Positions 1 to 13,720 of a DNA stretch of 64,000 nucleotides are shown in pieces. The DNA is from Morinoia aosen (taxonomy: Eukaryota; Arthropoda; Malacostraca; Amphipoda; Talitridae): positions 39,987,732-40,051,731 of the forward strand of contig CM059572.1 in assembly GCA_030386875.1 (NCBI GenBank). The letters run 5' to 3'. The notes under the pieces are model-generated. The model ran no database searches and had not been told where the DNA came from. It was given only the letters and a program-made list of their open reading frames with translations. Position 1 is the stretch's first letter. Every line of letters begins with the position of its first letter. The position numbers and the translations under genes were made by a program.

Positions 1-329
1 TCCAAATGGAGATTATTTTTTAATCAAAAGTTGTCCATTTATGTGAATTTCAATGGAAATTTTCTTACAGCGAATCCAACATTTTCCCTTATTCTCCTTT
101 ACGGCTGTTCAAATGAAGAACAATCTGAATTAATAGTGAAGGTTTTCAACTTTCTGAAGTTCTCAACTGCATCAATTGTCCTTCTATCGAGTCAGATAAA
201 GCAATGTGAGCAACATTACATGGGAGACAAATTGGTAAGCAAATCTGAAGGATACCTGGACAAAGCCTAGAATTTAACACTTTCGCATCAAATCTTCAAC
301 TTTCAACATGCATTTAAGGCCCAACGATG
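1..329. other. AT-rich sequence, no gene seen
   Basis: The stretch holds only a short open frame (31-270, plus) with no recognisable motif, splice context or codon bias. I see no repeat or RNA structure here. Confidence 0.5.
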
Positions 330-620
330 CTACGTTGGTCGTCCCAATAATGTCACCGCAGTGTAAGATTTCCCATAATTGAGAAGGTGCGGCCACCTCA
401 GCTCGTTGAGCACCAAGCTCCCCTCATCATTAGCACCTGCCGCAATTGCCCCCGTGGCCGACCGAGGGCTGTAATTCTTCGGTCTCAAGGAGGCGGTGTG
501 GGGCCCGTGTCATCTTAAGCGTTATGGGCCGAGGTGAAAACGACATCAGTTGCGTAGCGTTCCAGATATTTGCATTCAAATCCAATTAGCACAGCGCGCG
601 AACTGGCTAGTACGCTAGAG
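330..620. promoter_or_regulatory. GC-richer island with POU octamer and E-box motifs (candidate regulatory module)
   Basis: A CpG-containing island stands out from AT-rich flanks and has no long ORF. It contains a perfect POU octamer ATTTGCAT at 568-575, a homeodomain-type CAATTAG just downstream, CACCTG and CAATTG E-boxes near 447-460, and an inverted AGGTG/CACCT pair near 386-398. Clusters of such sites are typical of developmental enhancers, but binding function is inferred from motif matches only. Conservation in related species would be the decisive evidence. It could equally be an unrecognised 5' exon or decayed repeat. Confidence 0.25.
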
Positions 621-3600
621 AGAAGGTGCTCCTTGCTAAACTGAAGTTTAGATAAATCTTTCTTATAGGATTGAACTAGCAGCTGAGAATTAGAGGAGTA
701 AGATATATTGTAATAAGCTTTACAAATAAGCGGTAGTTATAGTATGGCAGCAAAAAATTAGTTTCCTCGTATAATTTCTATCAGTAAAATGATAATCCAA
801 GAAACTATATAAGAAATTAGAATCAGGGAATTTATTCAGCTCACATGGCGCAACTCAATAATTAAAAATAAGAGATGATTTAAATTTGGCCGCATCAAAA
901 TTAAAAAGTTCGAATCTCATTGTTGGGCAACAACATATAAGTTATTGCACCAAGTCTACTCTGACAATGAAAAAAAAGACAGGTAACTCGGAAACGATCT
1001 ACTTTACGAAATTAATTTTAGTCGCCGGTTTAATTGCTTTCCTTCTTTTGATGAAATGTAGGACAAAAAATTATAGCAAATTCATTTTATTTGGCTACCG
1101 GAAATCAATCAAACTACTGCAATTCCCTTCCATACTTCGCAATCACGCTAATTGACCTTTGATTTTTTGTTATAAAATGAAAAATTGTGTCATTCACGAA
1201 CTATAAAATCTAATATAACCAAGGAATTTCATTGATACTTCCAGGTATTGATTCTAAATAAGCTGATCTCTAATGTACCATGACGTATGTATGACGAATG
1301 TTATAGCGGGCATGTTTGAAGCCGGACCAATCCCAAAATAACTACAGACTTGAAAAATCTGACTTGAAACTTATTGAAATGCTTCAAGTTTGCGTCCGCA
1401 TAAGATTCATGACGAGTAGAAGTACAAGATTATTAAAACAATCTCATTGACTATAGCTATCTACATATTTTTCTCCGTTCGTCTCTATTCTGTACGAGGC
1501 AATTCGCAGTCTCAAGCATAACGCGGAAATTCCAGATACAAGAGCAGTAGACTCGAGCCTATCCTCACTTCGCTTAGGCTGAGATGAAATCATCGTTCCT
1601 GGTGGTATTTGGATGAAAACTGGACGATACACGTTTGGTGTGCTATGATTGCGCTTCAGTTAAAATGTGGATAAAAGGCTTGGCCTAATTTAGTTTAGCT
1701 TACATAGAATTATAATAAGTATCCTCGAATCAACCTACTATTAAAGTAGGTGAGAGTACTCCCACCATAATCCTCTCAAACTGACCTCATGCCTCGTAGC
1801 AAACAAATTAGTGGAGTGCGGTGGCAAAAATAGGCCCCGACATGGTCCATGATTTCGTCTAATTATCCCTCTGGAATAAGAGCTAAAATAATCCGCTGAA
1901 ATCAGGCGATTAATAAACGTTATAATGGCTCTAAGTAAGTTCTGAATGAACGCGAATTTACGATGAACGCGATGTGTTACGATGAAACTTTATGAGCATG
2001 CTAATACGACCCAAAAAATTGCACTCGTCCATAGTTTAATCTGCGGTAGTCGTCATTTCTTGCTCGTGCCTTTAGCACTCGTCACATAATAGCTCGCTTG
2101 AGCCCCCTAGAAATGAAAATGTCTTCTATTCTTTGGTCGTAATGTAAGCCGCTGGTGTACAGGGAGGGAATTTTCAAAATGCTGCTGACCGACCAGCAGT
2201 CACGAATTCAATTTTTGTAAATACTTAATCAAAGCTGAATGAAAGCGCGATCCAGTTATTAATGTCCTTCTACAGTTTACTTCAAGTTCGAGCATTGAAC
2301 TTCAGTTTTACCCATCGAGATCAACGTGTTAATATGCGCGGCACTCTTTGTTTCATAAATTACTTTCAAAGGAGCATGCAATGTACCTCGTATGCAGGGT
2401 ACAATAGCGAGGGAATGCGTGACCAAATTATTGCTCATAAACAATAGTCGCATTTGCTTTGCTCTTTTTCCTGCCATTACCGAGGGAAAAATTGCTACTG
2501 AACTCGATTTTCAACAACACAGTAGCAACAAATCTTTGCATTACCCAATATCTATGCTGTGAAAGTTAGCATTAACTTTAGCAACCACTCCTACAAGGCG
2601 TTGAACTTTTCCTCCACAACCCAGTTTTGGCTTCAATTCAGATGAAGGTAGAGTGATTATTTTAGCTTGGTCTGCTTCAATTCATGTATAGTATATTGTA
2701 TAGTATATTTTAGCATAAGGAATGATTTATCCAGCATATGAGAATGGAACCGGATTTTCGAATAGCTTACATTATCGTTGCGTAGCCTAGTCATTTTGAA
2801 GAACTTACGAAGTCAGTTGTACCGATATGACAACGAAAATAAGTTTCAAGATCTGTGCTGAAAGCAGCACTCATACGTCTGGCCTTTGGATCTTTAGAAT
2901 GGAGAGGAGATTAGCGTCGAACGTACTCTATTGAATGACTTAAATTCGAAAGTGAAATGCAAGTTACAACCTGAAGCAAATCTTATACGAAATGACGCGT
3001 TAATTGCAACGCGTCGCTATTGTATCATACATACAAAATAAAACCTGTAGCTTGTCTCACAATGGTATGCAATTCAGTTTGAAATATGTGGCATATTGTA
3101 TAACAGATACAGGTTGCAATACACGGGTTTTCGATCGTATCGTATGATATGCAAATGATACACTAACGATTAAATTACGCGGCTAATAACGCATGCAACA
3201 ACGCAACAATAAATTTTGAACTCAGTAGAATATTTACATGACCACTAGAGAATACCTAAAAAGATATATTTTCCCATTAATCAAACTAACACGTCCAGTT
3301 GTCTTGTTTGTTTACTGTTTAAATTAATATTAAATCTATGAAAACTTTTACTAAGTGAAATTTAATTTTAACAACGCACCTTGAAAAGGGTATTACGTAA
3401 AAACTAGAATAATTCATTGAATAGGCAAGAAAAAGTTGAGAGAACAAAGAGGTGTCGATACTTGATTGGCCATCGCCGCCAATGCCCCCTCAACCACAGA
3501 AACTTTTGCGATTGGTTGGTTTTTCACCGGCTCCCGAGACAAGTTCTTTTCTCGAATTAAATTAGACTCCTTGTTCTTAAGAAGAAACAACTTTTTTCGG

Positions 3601-3690
3601 AAATAATGCTTTCGAAGTGCTTTTCTTTGAGCTTTACTTACTTGAAGGGTCTTACTTGGAAAATTTGGTGTCACAGGGAGAGGTCCAGGA
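621..3690. other. AT-rich gene-free stretch
   Basis: No coding region, RNA gene or clear repeat was recognised on either strand. The open frames are all under 90 codons and show no family motifs. One of them (886-1155, plus) has a hydrophobic run near its middle but no other sign of being a gene. Confidence 0.5.
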
Positions 3691-4020
3691 GAACTTTAAA
3701 GTTTCCAGCCACGAACTTGTCCGCCCAAGGGACCGCGCCCGCCAACTTCCAAAATTAGTCGTGATGGCTGCCTTAAATTAGCAATGAACGTTAATGAGGA
3801 AACTTTTACCTTATTTTTACTGCGCATCACTCGCCCAAAACTGAGACTGACCCTCCGTGTTATTCATTTTTCTGATTTATAGACGCGAGGACGCATTGCG
3901 TCAGCTAATTTTGCTCTGCCGGCTCCCACTGGGCGGAGATAGCCACAAAAGTCTCAGGCTTTCGCTTGAGTGCACACAGACGGGATCAATTGACGGATTT
4001 CATTTTTTGGATCGTAGGAA
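3691..4020. promoter_or_regulatory. GC-richer island with homeodomain-type sites (candidate regulatory module)
   Basis: Two GC-rich pockets (about 3,715-3,755 and 3,880-3,990) flank a segment carrying several TAAT-core sites, including TAAATTAGC and GTTAATGAG near 3,775-3,802 and GCTAATTTTG near 3,904. No convincing coding exon is visible. Reading it as a regulatory module is inference from composition and motif density; the motifs are short and common. Confidence 0.2.
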
Positions 4021-4090
4021 ACATTTGAAGAAATATCAAAGTAACTTGCTCTGCTTTGTAGACTTCTTTCGCCACCGATCGCTATTTTAG

Positions 4091-5039
4091 AAAATTGATA
4101 GAGTGTAAACTGAATTACAATGGTTACTTTATGCCCATTAGTATGTATAAACTATACTTTCATCAATGCTGCATAATTGTTGAGCTACGAGCTAGATGAT
4201 TACTTAAAATTAACGCAGGTATTTAATTTGCAAAATAGAGGAGCTTCTGTAGCCCAGAAGACAACGCTCCAGGTCACACAATTTCCCAGCTGCTCCTCAA
4301 ATGCAACAAATTCAAACTTATTTTTCCCAGCTCTGGAACTTCAAGTAATTTTCTCAACGTGAATTTCGAGGAAGTTCTTTCTTCATTTGCGTGAAAGTTC
4401 CTCGAAAAGTAGAAACTTATTTGCGTTTTTGTTGAGCTCGAGTCAAAACAGGGAACTACTTTACTTACGGGTATCAAGAAGTTAAGCCCCGCGAAAGGAA
4501 TTTTACAGCGGCCCCAGGAAAGCAAACCAGCAAAAAGTGTAAAAACATTTCTGGAAACGACTGTCCCTCTCCCACTGCAGTAAGACGACATTTTTCGAGC
4601 ATGGTGATCTTCCTTCCTGAAAACATGCTTACTTTTTGTATCAGACACTTCTATGTCTCATATATTGTACTTTATAATTTATTTCAAAATCCTCATGATG
4701 AACAGATCGTTTCATCTCACTTGTAACAGGCTTTTACGAGCTGAATTCTTTCATCAAATAAAGTTTGTGTTGTTCAAACTATATAATACTCGTAAGTTTG
4801 AACTCTATTCCTCGGCATTCTCTTGTGTTGAGTAAAGCTAAATTCTAAATCGCTTAACCCTATTTTTTCTCAAAAGAATCTGATGCCCCTTAATTCAGTA
4901 AAATCCTCAAACTTTCCCGCCTCTCTAATAAAAAAGTCCCTTCTTTTACAATAAAACGCGTATTTTAGTTCATTTTCTCGGAAAGTATCGCCCAAAAATT
5001 CCACCTGACTCTCACTTTGCGTCTGTTCAGGAATTTGCC
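4091..5039. other. AT-rich gene-free stretch
   Basis: It contains a 124-codon minus-strand open frame (4,274-4,648) with no recognisable domain or splice context. I regard it as a chance ORF. No repeats or RNA genes were seen. Confidence 0.45.
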
Positions 5040-5360
5040 GCCGTCAGCCAGAATTGTCGCCAATTTCAGCCCACTTGGGAGGAGGGCAAAAGTACCCAGA
5101 CAGAGCCTCCCTCATTATGGGCAGCGGCAAGAATAGCGCTTCACTTTCGCTTCAAATTGCTTCGCAATCCCCCAATCAGTCCGGGGGATTTTTTTCTCGG
5201 CTACGTGCGCTTGAGAGTAATAGCTGCCGAATTAATCCCACGAGGGGAAGATCTCTCGGAGGGCACAGCAGCGCAGCACCCTGGCCGCGCATAGACCGTC
5301 CCTCAGGCCAGCCAAAGTCAATTAAGTAATTCAGCCAGAAGTGAATTTAGGCGAACGTGG
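5040..5360. promoter_or_regulatory. CpG-rich island (candidate regulatory module) containing a terminator-like hairpin
   Basis: This 320-base GC/CpG-rich block has no coding signature. Near its right edge, TCAATTAAGTAATT (5,319-5,332) offers two overlapping homeodomain-type sites. At 5,166-5,190 it holds an 8-bp perfect stem (AATCCCCC paired with GGGGGATT, 9-nt loop) followed by a T run. In a bacterium that would be called an intrinsic terminator. Here it is most simply a local palindrome. Function is unknown. Confidence 0.25.
5166..5190 (+). repeat. GC-rich hairpin followed by T run
   Basis: Arms at 5,166-5,173 and 5,183-5,190 are perfectly complementary around a 9-base loop, and seven T residues overlap and follow the right arm. 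The form matches a bacterial rho-independent terminator, but nothing nearby suggests a bacterial gene. Confidence 0.5.
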
Positions 5361-8300
5361 TCGTGTACGGGCCCCATGCTTGAATAAAATGGGAAAAATG
5401 TTTACTGAGACAGGGAATTTTTAGTTTCTGTAATTCAAAAACCACCTTTCATGTAAATTACTCTTTATGATATGATATTTATGTTGAATGGATTAAGTGC
5501 AATAGTAACTAAATTTTCTCTTCATTTTTACGCTTTAGTCGGAAAAGCATTTAAGAGTTTAGAAAATTCAAGCCGAGGCAGCTTTGAAACTCATTCGCAG
5601 AAAGAGTTAACATCATTGTTACCAGCAACTGCAGCTGTTAGATGCCCCACAAGTTTGTACTCTAGCAAAATTGGAAAAGATTATATTTTTCCGCTCAAAA
5701 AGATATATTAATTGCAAGGCCTTTAGAAGTTGAACTTCTCTAAGTAGTAATAGGCTTATGAAGTCTTTCTAAGTGTTAATGATCCTAAATATTGTAGATT
5801 TTCAAAACATCGTTGATATTTTCTGTCTCTGATCGTCACAGACACTAAAATTCGATGCATTTGTACGATTTCCAGACCTCTTTTTAAAAACTTCTAATGA
5901 CCTGTTCATAGTTTAAGTATTTAAACTAGAGAACCGTTTTGATTTAGTGATCTGCATTGGTTCTTATTTCAATTTTCGCGATCCGCGTCTGTCGGTAATT
6001 TGCTGCTCTCGCTAATCACTTACCAGTGCTAGAACGTAGGACTGAATGCTTGTGTTGCCGTTAGCCTTCAAAGCCAGAATTGTGTTACCTACGCTACTGA
6101 GTGCAAGAGCTGCTCGTGAAACTCAGCGCCATTATTGCTCATCACTCTGAATGCTGCAGCTACTGATGATATACCGGGCTGATATTCTTTCAAGTTAATT
6201 AGCTCTTTCACGACTCATTATACTGAATACGAAATGCAAAGTGTGCTTCAGAGATACAACCGGTATGAGTTCATCTGCTTAGGAAATTGATATATATTAT
6301 GAATATGTGATTATAAATTAATAAAAAATATAAATTTATGCGCAGAGGGAACACAAAATATTTATACGCTCCACTTCTCCTCCACTAGGAGCTGGTCTCT
6401 TAATAATGATGAAGTTTTTACTGTGAGCTAATGCATAAAATCATCAGAACTTTTGCTCTCTTCTGCCCGCTTAATGCTGTCAAGAATAGATGGAATTTGA
6501 TGACCTTAGTTTAAAATTCATGTATCATCGTAATAGTTACAAGGTTTATGCTATTCTCACCTACGTATAGTATCAATGTTTCAAGGACAGTTTCCCAAAC
6601 ATATTGTTTTAGTGGATTTAGGAAGTACAATATTTCAACGACGAGAAAATGTTTTCTCCTGAATTTATATACTCAAAAATTAGGAATACTTAAAAAACTT
6701 AGCAAAATGTGTATAATTATCCATAACAACATGTTATGATTAACAGATGATATAAAATCATGCTTATGGAATTTGAAGCTGCCAAAATGGCCATTTAATT
6801 TTTGTTTTTTGATTTTTGCGACTGTCAGACTAGCTTTATTTTTCACGTCTTTTTTTTCAGGGAGATCCCCTTGATCCGAAACGCTGCGACTCCTGAAAGG
6901 TGTGGCTTAACATTGCTCTTTTAAACCCAACCAAAACTATATGGCAATTTTTCATCGGCGAAGGACTCAAAATGCCATCATCTATAAATGATTCAGGTGA
7001 CAGTATTGAAAAACGACAACTTTAATATTGAAAAATCCATTCTCATATCTGGACAAAAAATAACATGAAGTTTCCTGGAATTTCAAGTTCAGCTGGATTC
7101 AATACTTGAAAAATCCGTGTGATTTTTAAAAATCAGAGCATAATGACTCGAACATTTCGTTTCATGCATGTATTTTAATTAGAGCGAAATATCTTGGCTC
7201 TTTCGCTTTTCTTTCACAGAGGATAGGCTCGGTCACAGTTGGTGCATCTGCTATAAAGTCTACGGGTCCCATCTCCCAAGACCGACTGCTTCTATCACCT
7301 CCTACATCGGCCGAAGTTTAGGCGCTGCCGCCAGCCTATCCACTTCGCTGACAAATCTGACGAATCTCGAACAACAGTTTCATTAATGCTGACTATTTTG
7401 TTGTCAAAACGCTTCGACAAAATAGGCAATAAATAAATAAAACATACGAAACCATGCGTACATTTTTAATTTCAGTAAAAAATAAATGGCAATATGAAAA
7501 ATCGAACGAAGTATGAGTTTTATTTCTGTTAGTAATCAACAGATTTTTGCTGAATTAGATTATAATTTCACATATATAGTCAAAATGCTTGCCAATAATT
7601 TCTGAAGACATGTGAATTCTCAATGAAGTTATAAATACCGTACGAAATGTATTTTACGGTTCTGTCACCACAAATTTACGCAACTACTGAAATGCGTTAA
7701 CTTTTTTCGTTACATAAGATTTTTAAAAAAAATCAAGGCGTTGTAGGTATTTTTAAACATTCTCATAGAAGTTCAGGACAAAAAAAATGTCTTTTACTTC
7801 CGATATTAGAGCCTTCAGCAGACGAAGCCTACAAAATATGTGAGTAAAACAGACGACTAAAAAAGGAAAAACAAGCTTAGATTTAGCGGCAAAGGCTGAT
7901 GAAAACACGCTGATCTATGGCACTCGAACTTCCTGTCATTGTTAAATTCTCATAAACACAATATAATGCTATAATAAAAGCAACGAAAACTATGTATAAA
8001 AATACTCTTGACTACATAATACGTAGACTCAATAGACCTCCATCTCTTCGGTATAGAGTTCCACATAATTCATTTATTACTATTTGATAACTCAAAACCA
8101 TTCTTGGATGATGAAACGATCCTTTATATAAATTCTATAAATCATTCCACACTTTAGACAACCATAAATCAATTGTCAGTCCTTAAAACCTGAACGGCGA
8201 GCAACGTGTTTCAATCAATGTAGATGATTCGATGCATCTGTACAACACGGGTGGTTCAACTCTAATTTAGCCATGGGGAAAGCATAGTCCAAAACTTCCT

Positions 8301-11300
8301 TTGGTTTCTTCTGTTTAAGGCAAGTTAGTTACTTTTTCAAACCGACTTAAAATGATAAGAGAAACTTGAAGGTGGGATCAATTTAGAAGATTTTACTCAG
8401 AAGTTCTTCCAATTTCTTGTAAAGAAACTAAGCTGTTATGCGTTTGGAGAGCTTTCATCTTCCGAATGCGCCTGTTCTGAACAAGTAACAATTGCTCAAG
8501 CAAGACGAACATGAAACTCTCGTCTAACACGTCCATCTGCTCCAAAAGAGATCTGCTTTTGACCCTTAACAATACTCACCAAAGTGGATCATCTTTCTCG
8601 GTGCGCCCTGTCTCTGCTCACTGGACAGATGGTTTGAAATATTGGGTCTGCTTCTCTCCCGTCACTCGTGAAAATGACAGCCTCATTTCGAGGGAGCAAC
8701 CTAGAATTGCTTTGTTCCTGAGGGTGACAGATTTATGAATGGAGTTCAGAACAGAACGGGAGTTAGGCCCCGAGTTGTCATCAAGCAAATCTGACAAGCT
8801 GCAGTTCTAGCGGTCATACGGTGCCTAGCCTTAATCACTTGAAATATTCCCTAAGAGCTCGGATGATTCTTAGAGGTTCGTCTATTTGCTAGCTTTTTTT
8901 AGCTTTTTTTCTTCTCCTAATGAAAAGTAAACTATGGCCTAACTTTTATTTATTTCACATTTTTTCACTTAACTCTTTAACAGAAGTTTTTTTAAAGAAC
9001 GGATTTTCTTTTTATTCTTTCACTCCCTATAAGACAAGGAACGTCATACCTACTGTCCAGTTTTCAGACTTGCAAAGCTTCTGCTGCTTTGTAGCCCCGT
9101 TCTGTGTTCGCTAGACCGTCTGGGTGCTTAGCATGCAAGGCACCAATGAAGAGTTGGGCAGCTTGACTTTACCGCTACCTTTGACCGCGTTAGGCTTGCT
9201 GGTCCATGTATGTAGAAGCTGGAATCCTGTGGCGTAGAAGGCCTGTTCTCATCAATTTGTGGAGAATTCTTGCCTGATGGTAAGCGGAGAGCTGTTGGAG
9301 AAATGACTCTTAACTGGATTCCCTCACCATTCGGTTTCTCACATGGTGGTGTAGCAACCGCTCAAGTACTCGCCAAAGACACTCATGTACGTAACTTAGT
9401 TCCAGGTTATTGTCTGAGCCCACAATTTCTGGCTTGTGGTTGTTCCTTTAAGGTCGAATCGTTGGCCGGTAGCGTTCTGTGTTTACGATCTTAACTAACG
9501 GTCGCTAGGTCAACAACTACTTGACAGCATCGTGATAATTTCATCGTAGCTTGCCATAAATCTTGAAGAAATACCTCAAATTTTTCATAAGTATGTAATT
9601 GCAAATGCGCACATGAAACAATACTGTTGCAAGGTGGCTGTTGAGACAAACTCATTTTACTAGAAAGTATATTATCAGCAGGTGAGAGTAGATTTTTGCT
9701 TCCGAGGAGCATGTTGTCGCTTTGTTCTCGCTGATGCTGTTTTTACATGCCTCTTTTAGCTTGCCACTGGCGTTATGTACTGCCAGCTGTTGCGTGTGCT
9801 TGCTTAATCGTCCTGTCTCTCTTGCAGCCAGTGTTGTCCTAACGTGACAGTCTCATCTCTTTGTTGGAGAGGCCAGCAGCTGGACTCCATCTCTTATTAA
9901 AGACTAGAAGTATCATTGACCTTTACCAGGGCTCAGAATTTTCCATCATTGTATGTTAGCGGCACGCTCGGCTTCAATGACAATACTCAGGCACAAATTA
10001 AAACGAATATATGAGCGCAAATTAATTTCCTTGTTAATTTGCCAGTGCACTGAAGTATATTTTCTGTAACAAGTATCGAATATACTTATTGTTGTCGTGT
10101 TATGGGAAAAATTTTTATACTTATTTTCAGGCAATCGTTCCATTCAGATGCATTTTTAATACAACAAAAATCGTATATTTTCTGGATTTTGTGATCAAAT
10201 TTCCTCCGTTTCTTTCGTGGTGCTGAGTTTAGATCTTGTAGTTAAATTTAAAACAATTTTTGCTCGACAGCTCGGCTGTATACATTGGTTGCAATAGTCA
10301 CTAAACTCATGTGTCAATTTCAGTAACGATCGGAGCACGACATACCACAAAAAATGTCGAGTTGCAACTATCCGTTTACAACAAAAGCTAATGAAAATAA
10401 ACGGTCAACTGAGAGTCAAGAGCAAAGATCGATTTTAGAAAGTTGGAGTATGTGGTGAAGTTAAATCGTAGACCATTTGCCATTTTCCATTAGCTCTGAT
10501 GCATTAGCTCTGAAATAAAAACGTGAGCTATTTTCAATTTCCATGAAATTCATTCACTGATAAATCGACGATGGAAACAACTGATGGTGTCCATCAGAGT
10601 GAGGCACACAGAGCTTGAGTTGAGGCACAGAGGGGCGGGCACCAGCCAGGCCGCCTTAATGACAGCAAAATGCACCAAGAAGCGACACCAAATCTCCCGA
10701 ATGTCTAGCCTCCCAATGACTGGAGCCGCTGTCCCTGAAGCATTCGATTATTTCTACACGATCTGCCATGACGTTTCCGGACCTGAACTTTCATCGAGAA
10801 CATTTTACAGGATTTTCTGTGAGGCCTAGCGCAGAAGCGAAAAACTTTTCTCTTTAGTGCGGTTGACATGCGATACCGAACTTCCGGACAAAGAGAAAAG
10901 TTATGAGATTTAATAAGAAATAATAAATAAATTCGATAGCCTCAGGGAGATCTTCCCCTGTAAGATTTGGTTAGTTCCTTTATAAATGCAAATTCTTGCG
11001 CACTTTGAATTTGAGAGTGAGCGTATCGACATGGATATGATAGTTATGAAATAAATGTACTTACGATTTGCATTCATGTACACAATGGTGAATTGGCGAA
11101 GGTAAAATGATAGATATTATTTGGGTCCCGTCGCGAAAATATTGTGCCACCTTATTTGATTGTTTTTTATTATTTTGAAGGTTGTCTTACGAGCCTTCTT
11201 TGATTCTCACCTTCACCAATGCTTCGTCTAATGCTCGATCATTTAATTTGCATCGTTTAAAATTGTTTCACGTAAATTTGTACAGAGTGAATAAATTTTT

Positions 11301-13540
11301 ATCTGCAGTGGAATTGCAAAACAAGGGATGCCGATAAAATTCTCGAACTGATAATATCGTAAATACGAGTTTTATTTCATAAAATGATACAGTATAGGTG
11401 TTCACAAATGATCGAGAACCTCTAGTAGTATTCCGTCCAATAATGATGCACTAAGTTTTCCTTTAGCTCGAGTAACAACTCAAGAGTCTACCTCAAAAAT
11501 TCCGTGGCGTATTTCGAAGTGCTGTACATATATCTTGGGCAATTTTTGCCATGCCTTTGGAAGGAGTACTCAAAATTTTCAGTTGCAGTGCATGCAGCCT
11601 TCAATGGGCAAAATAAACAAAACAGAAAAAGTAATTGGGCTGAGATCATGCAGTGAGGAGCTACATAGGCTTGAAGCGAATCGAATGCAAGAACTTCGTC
11701 CTCATCGTGTTTGTTTTATTACTCGTCTTTTGAGGCGTATTAATGCAAACAGAATGTTACTCGATTTTTCAAGCTATTATCAATCGTTCCCTGAGGGATG
11801 ATTTTTTATTTATTATAAGGTATAGTACTGAACGAGCCAGCATTCTTGTCATTTCTCTAATGACAAATGATACACCATCAGTTCTCGCCTCCACTGGACG
11901 ATGATACCGAACATTGCTGTAACCATTCTCTTTTATAAGCTTATCGATTCTAAATTTGAGTATAACAATTAATGCATATTCAAATTATGCATTTTATTTT
12001 TTGTGTTTTTCTTATATTTCCATGATTGCACGCCCTGGACCATTGTTTACAAGCATACCCAAGACGCAAAAAGAATTTGTTGCGTACAAGGTTTTTTTGT
12101 GCATCTACAACACTGATTCAATGAATCTTGGAGGAATAATGAAATCATAAATACCCACTTTGAATTTGAACAGTGAACAAATTACAAAATTTGCTCTGAT
12201 ATTAGTATCAACGACTCACAAAACGGCTGTGAATCAATCATTCAACAAGGATTTATACACTTCATCTCCATAAAACATAGATTATTCATTCATTCAAATC
12301 GATGTGTGCCAGCAAATCAAACGCCAAGATTCAGAGCATTGTTTCCAAAAGCTCGCATAAAGGTGAAGAGTCAGCACCGCTCGATGTGTGTTCTAGTAAA
12401 ATTTGGATTTCGACGCGCTTGTCCCAGAAGGCAGACGTGAGGGGCGCCTCTACTGATTGCCGAGGGTGCCGCGTAAAACTCTCCATATCAGGTCATGGCG
12501 ACATCTGCATATCCGGCTCTCGAATGAGTCAGCGTACTATTTTGAACTTTTTATTGAAATTCTCGTAAGTGGAGAAATGTTTCCTTGTGTTAATAACTAC
12601 GTAAAAGTTTTCTTGCTATAAAAAATGTACTGTATTTTTAGTTTATAAAATGTTTTGGTCGCGTATTTTTAGTCAAGACTCGAACAGAATTTATTTTTTT
12701 TACTATTTGCATGCGCACAAGAAAATAACAAATAATTTTTTTGCAGAAAATTTCGGCATGGAAATATTCATGCTAATTTTCATGAATTACCTGAATGGAT
12801 CGTTACATAGGTTGTTCTTTAACCTCTTTTTGTTCAGTAGTTGCAAAGAATTGAAGAATTGCAAATTGAAGAATTATACTGAAGATATTTCAAAAGAAGA
12901 AAAAATCAAATTTATTTCAAAATTGATTAACACTTTATTTTATTTTTTAGAAAAATGTTGCATTTGATGACCTTTAAGTTTAATTCAATTAGAGAAAAAC
13001 AATTTTCGATGTAATCGAAAACAAGCAACTTTGCTTTTCCTGAGCTTTTGCATCGTGCTTAGTAAAATATATTCTTAATATATCTAGGTCACGTAAGTCA
13101 CGTACAGGGTGACATGAAATAACTCGTACAAAGCTTAGCATATCCTGCCACGAATCTATAATGTAATAGAAATTTTTCTGTTTTATAGAATTGTCGGAAC
13201 CACTTTTTGGAACCGGATATTTCAGTGTGATGGGGTTCAGTTGCTGTATAAGTTTAAAATAAAATAAAAACTTGGTGCATTTTTCGAGCTGTTTCGGCAA
13301 AGAAAATGCCAATATGTAATTTTTTGCCAGCTCAGTATCCCCAAAAATACGGTGTCAGGCGCTGTGTGGCTGCGTAAGGAGCTCGGGTACGATGGTGTAA
13401 ATATGCTGTAAATATGCTGTATGAGTAAACGTAAGCGAAACTCATGCTTTCTTACTAGCTCCTTCACAGCTCCTCCATCCCATGACGCCGCGTAATTCTT
13501 CAAGAAATATCCCCGTAAAAGTTAAAGTTCATCCCTGAGG
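5361..13540. other. Long AT-rich gene-free stretch
   Basis: No coding region, RNA gene, transposon or tandem array was recognised over about 8 kb. Candidate splice signals occur singly, for example a pyrimidine-rich tract ending in TTGCAG near 9,807-9,829 (plus) and a GTGAGT donor on the minus strand at 8,574-8,579, but the associated frames are closed or unconvincing. Open frames are all about 107 codons or less without motifs. Confidence 0.45.
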
Positions 13541-13720
13541 TAAAATTTTGCGACCAACTTTGGCGCTCATTCCCAGATTCTGCTGCAAGTTTGCGAGTGC
13601 GGGGTGCTGGAGATCCAAGTCCAGATGCTGCGATATAATACGTCGCTGGCTCAGCGCAAGGAGCACCTCGTTGGAATGCCGGCGGTCACATCTCCACGTC
13701 TCACATTTCTGTCGTATTCG
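13541..13720. other. GC-richer island, open in several frames; coding or regulatory, unclear
   Basis: A GC-rich pocket in AT-rich surroundings is open in two plus-strand frames and one minus-strand frame. A plus frame beginning just after a TAA near 13,541 runs about 60 codons. None matches a family I know, and no good splice donor follows. It could be an exon fragment or regulatory DNA. Confidence 0.2.

Noticed and set aside
4274..4648. 124-codon minus-strand ORF
   Set aside because: No domain, no splice or start context and ordinary composition; best explained as chance.
8580..8717. Possible internal exon on the minus strand with CCCTCAG acceptor and GTGAGT donor
   Set aside because: All three frames contain a stop before the donor, so it cannot be an internal coding exon.
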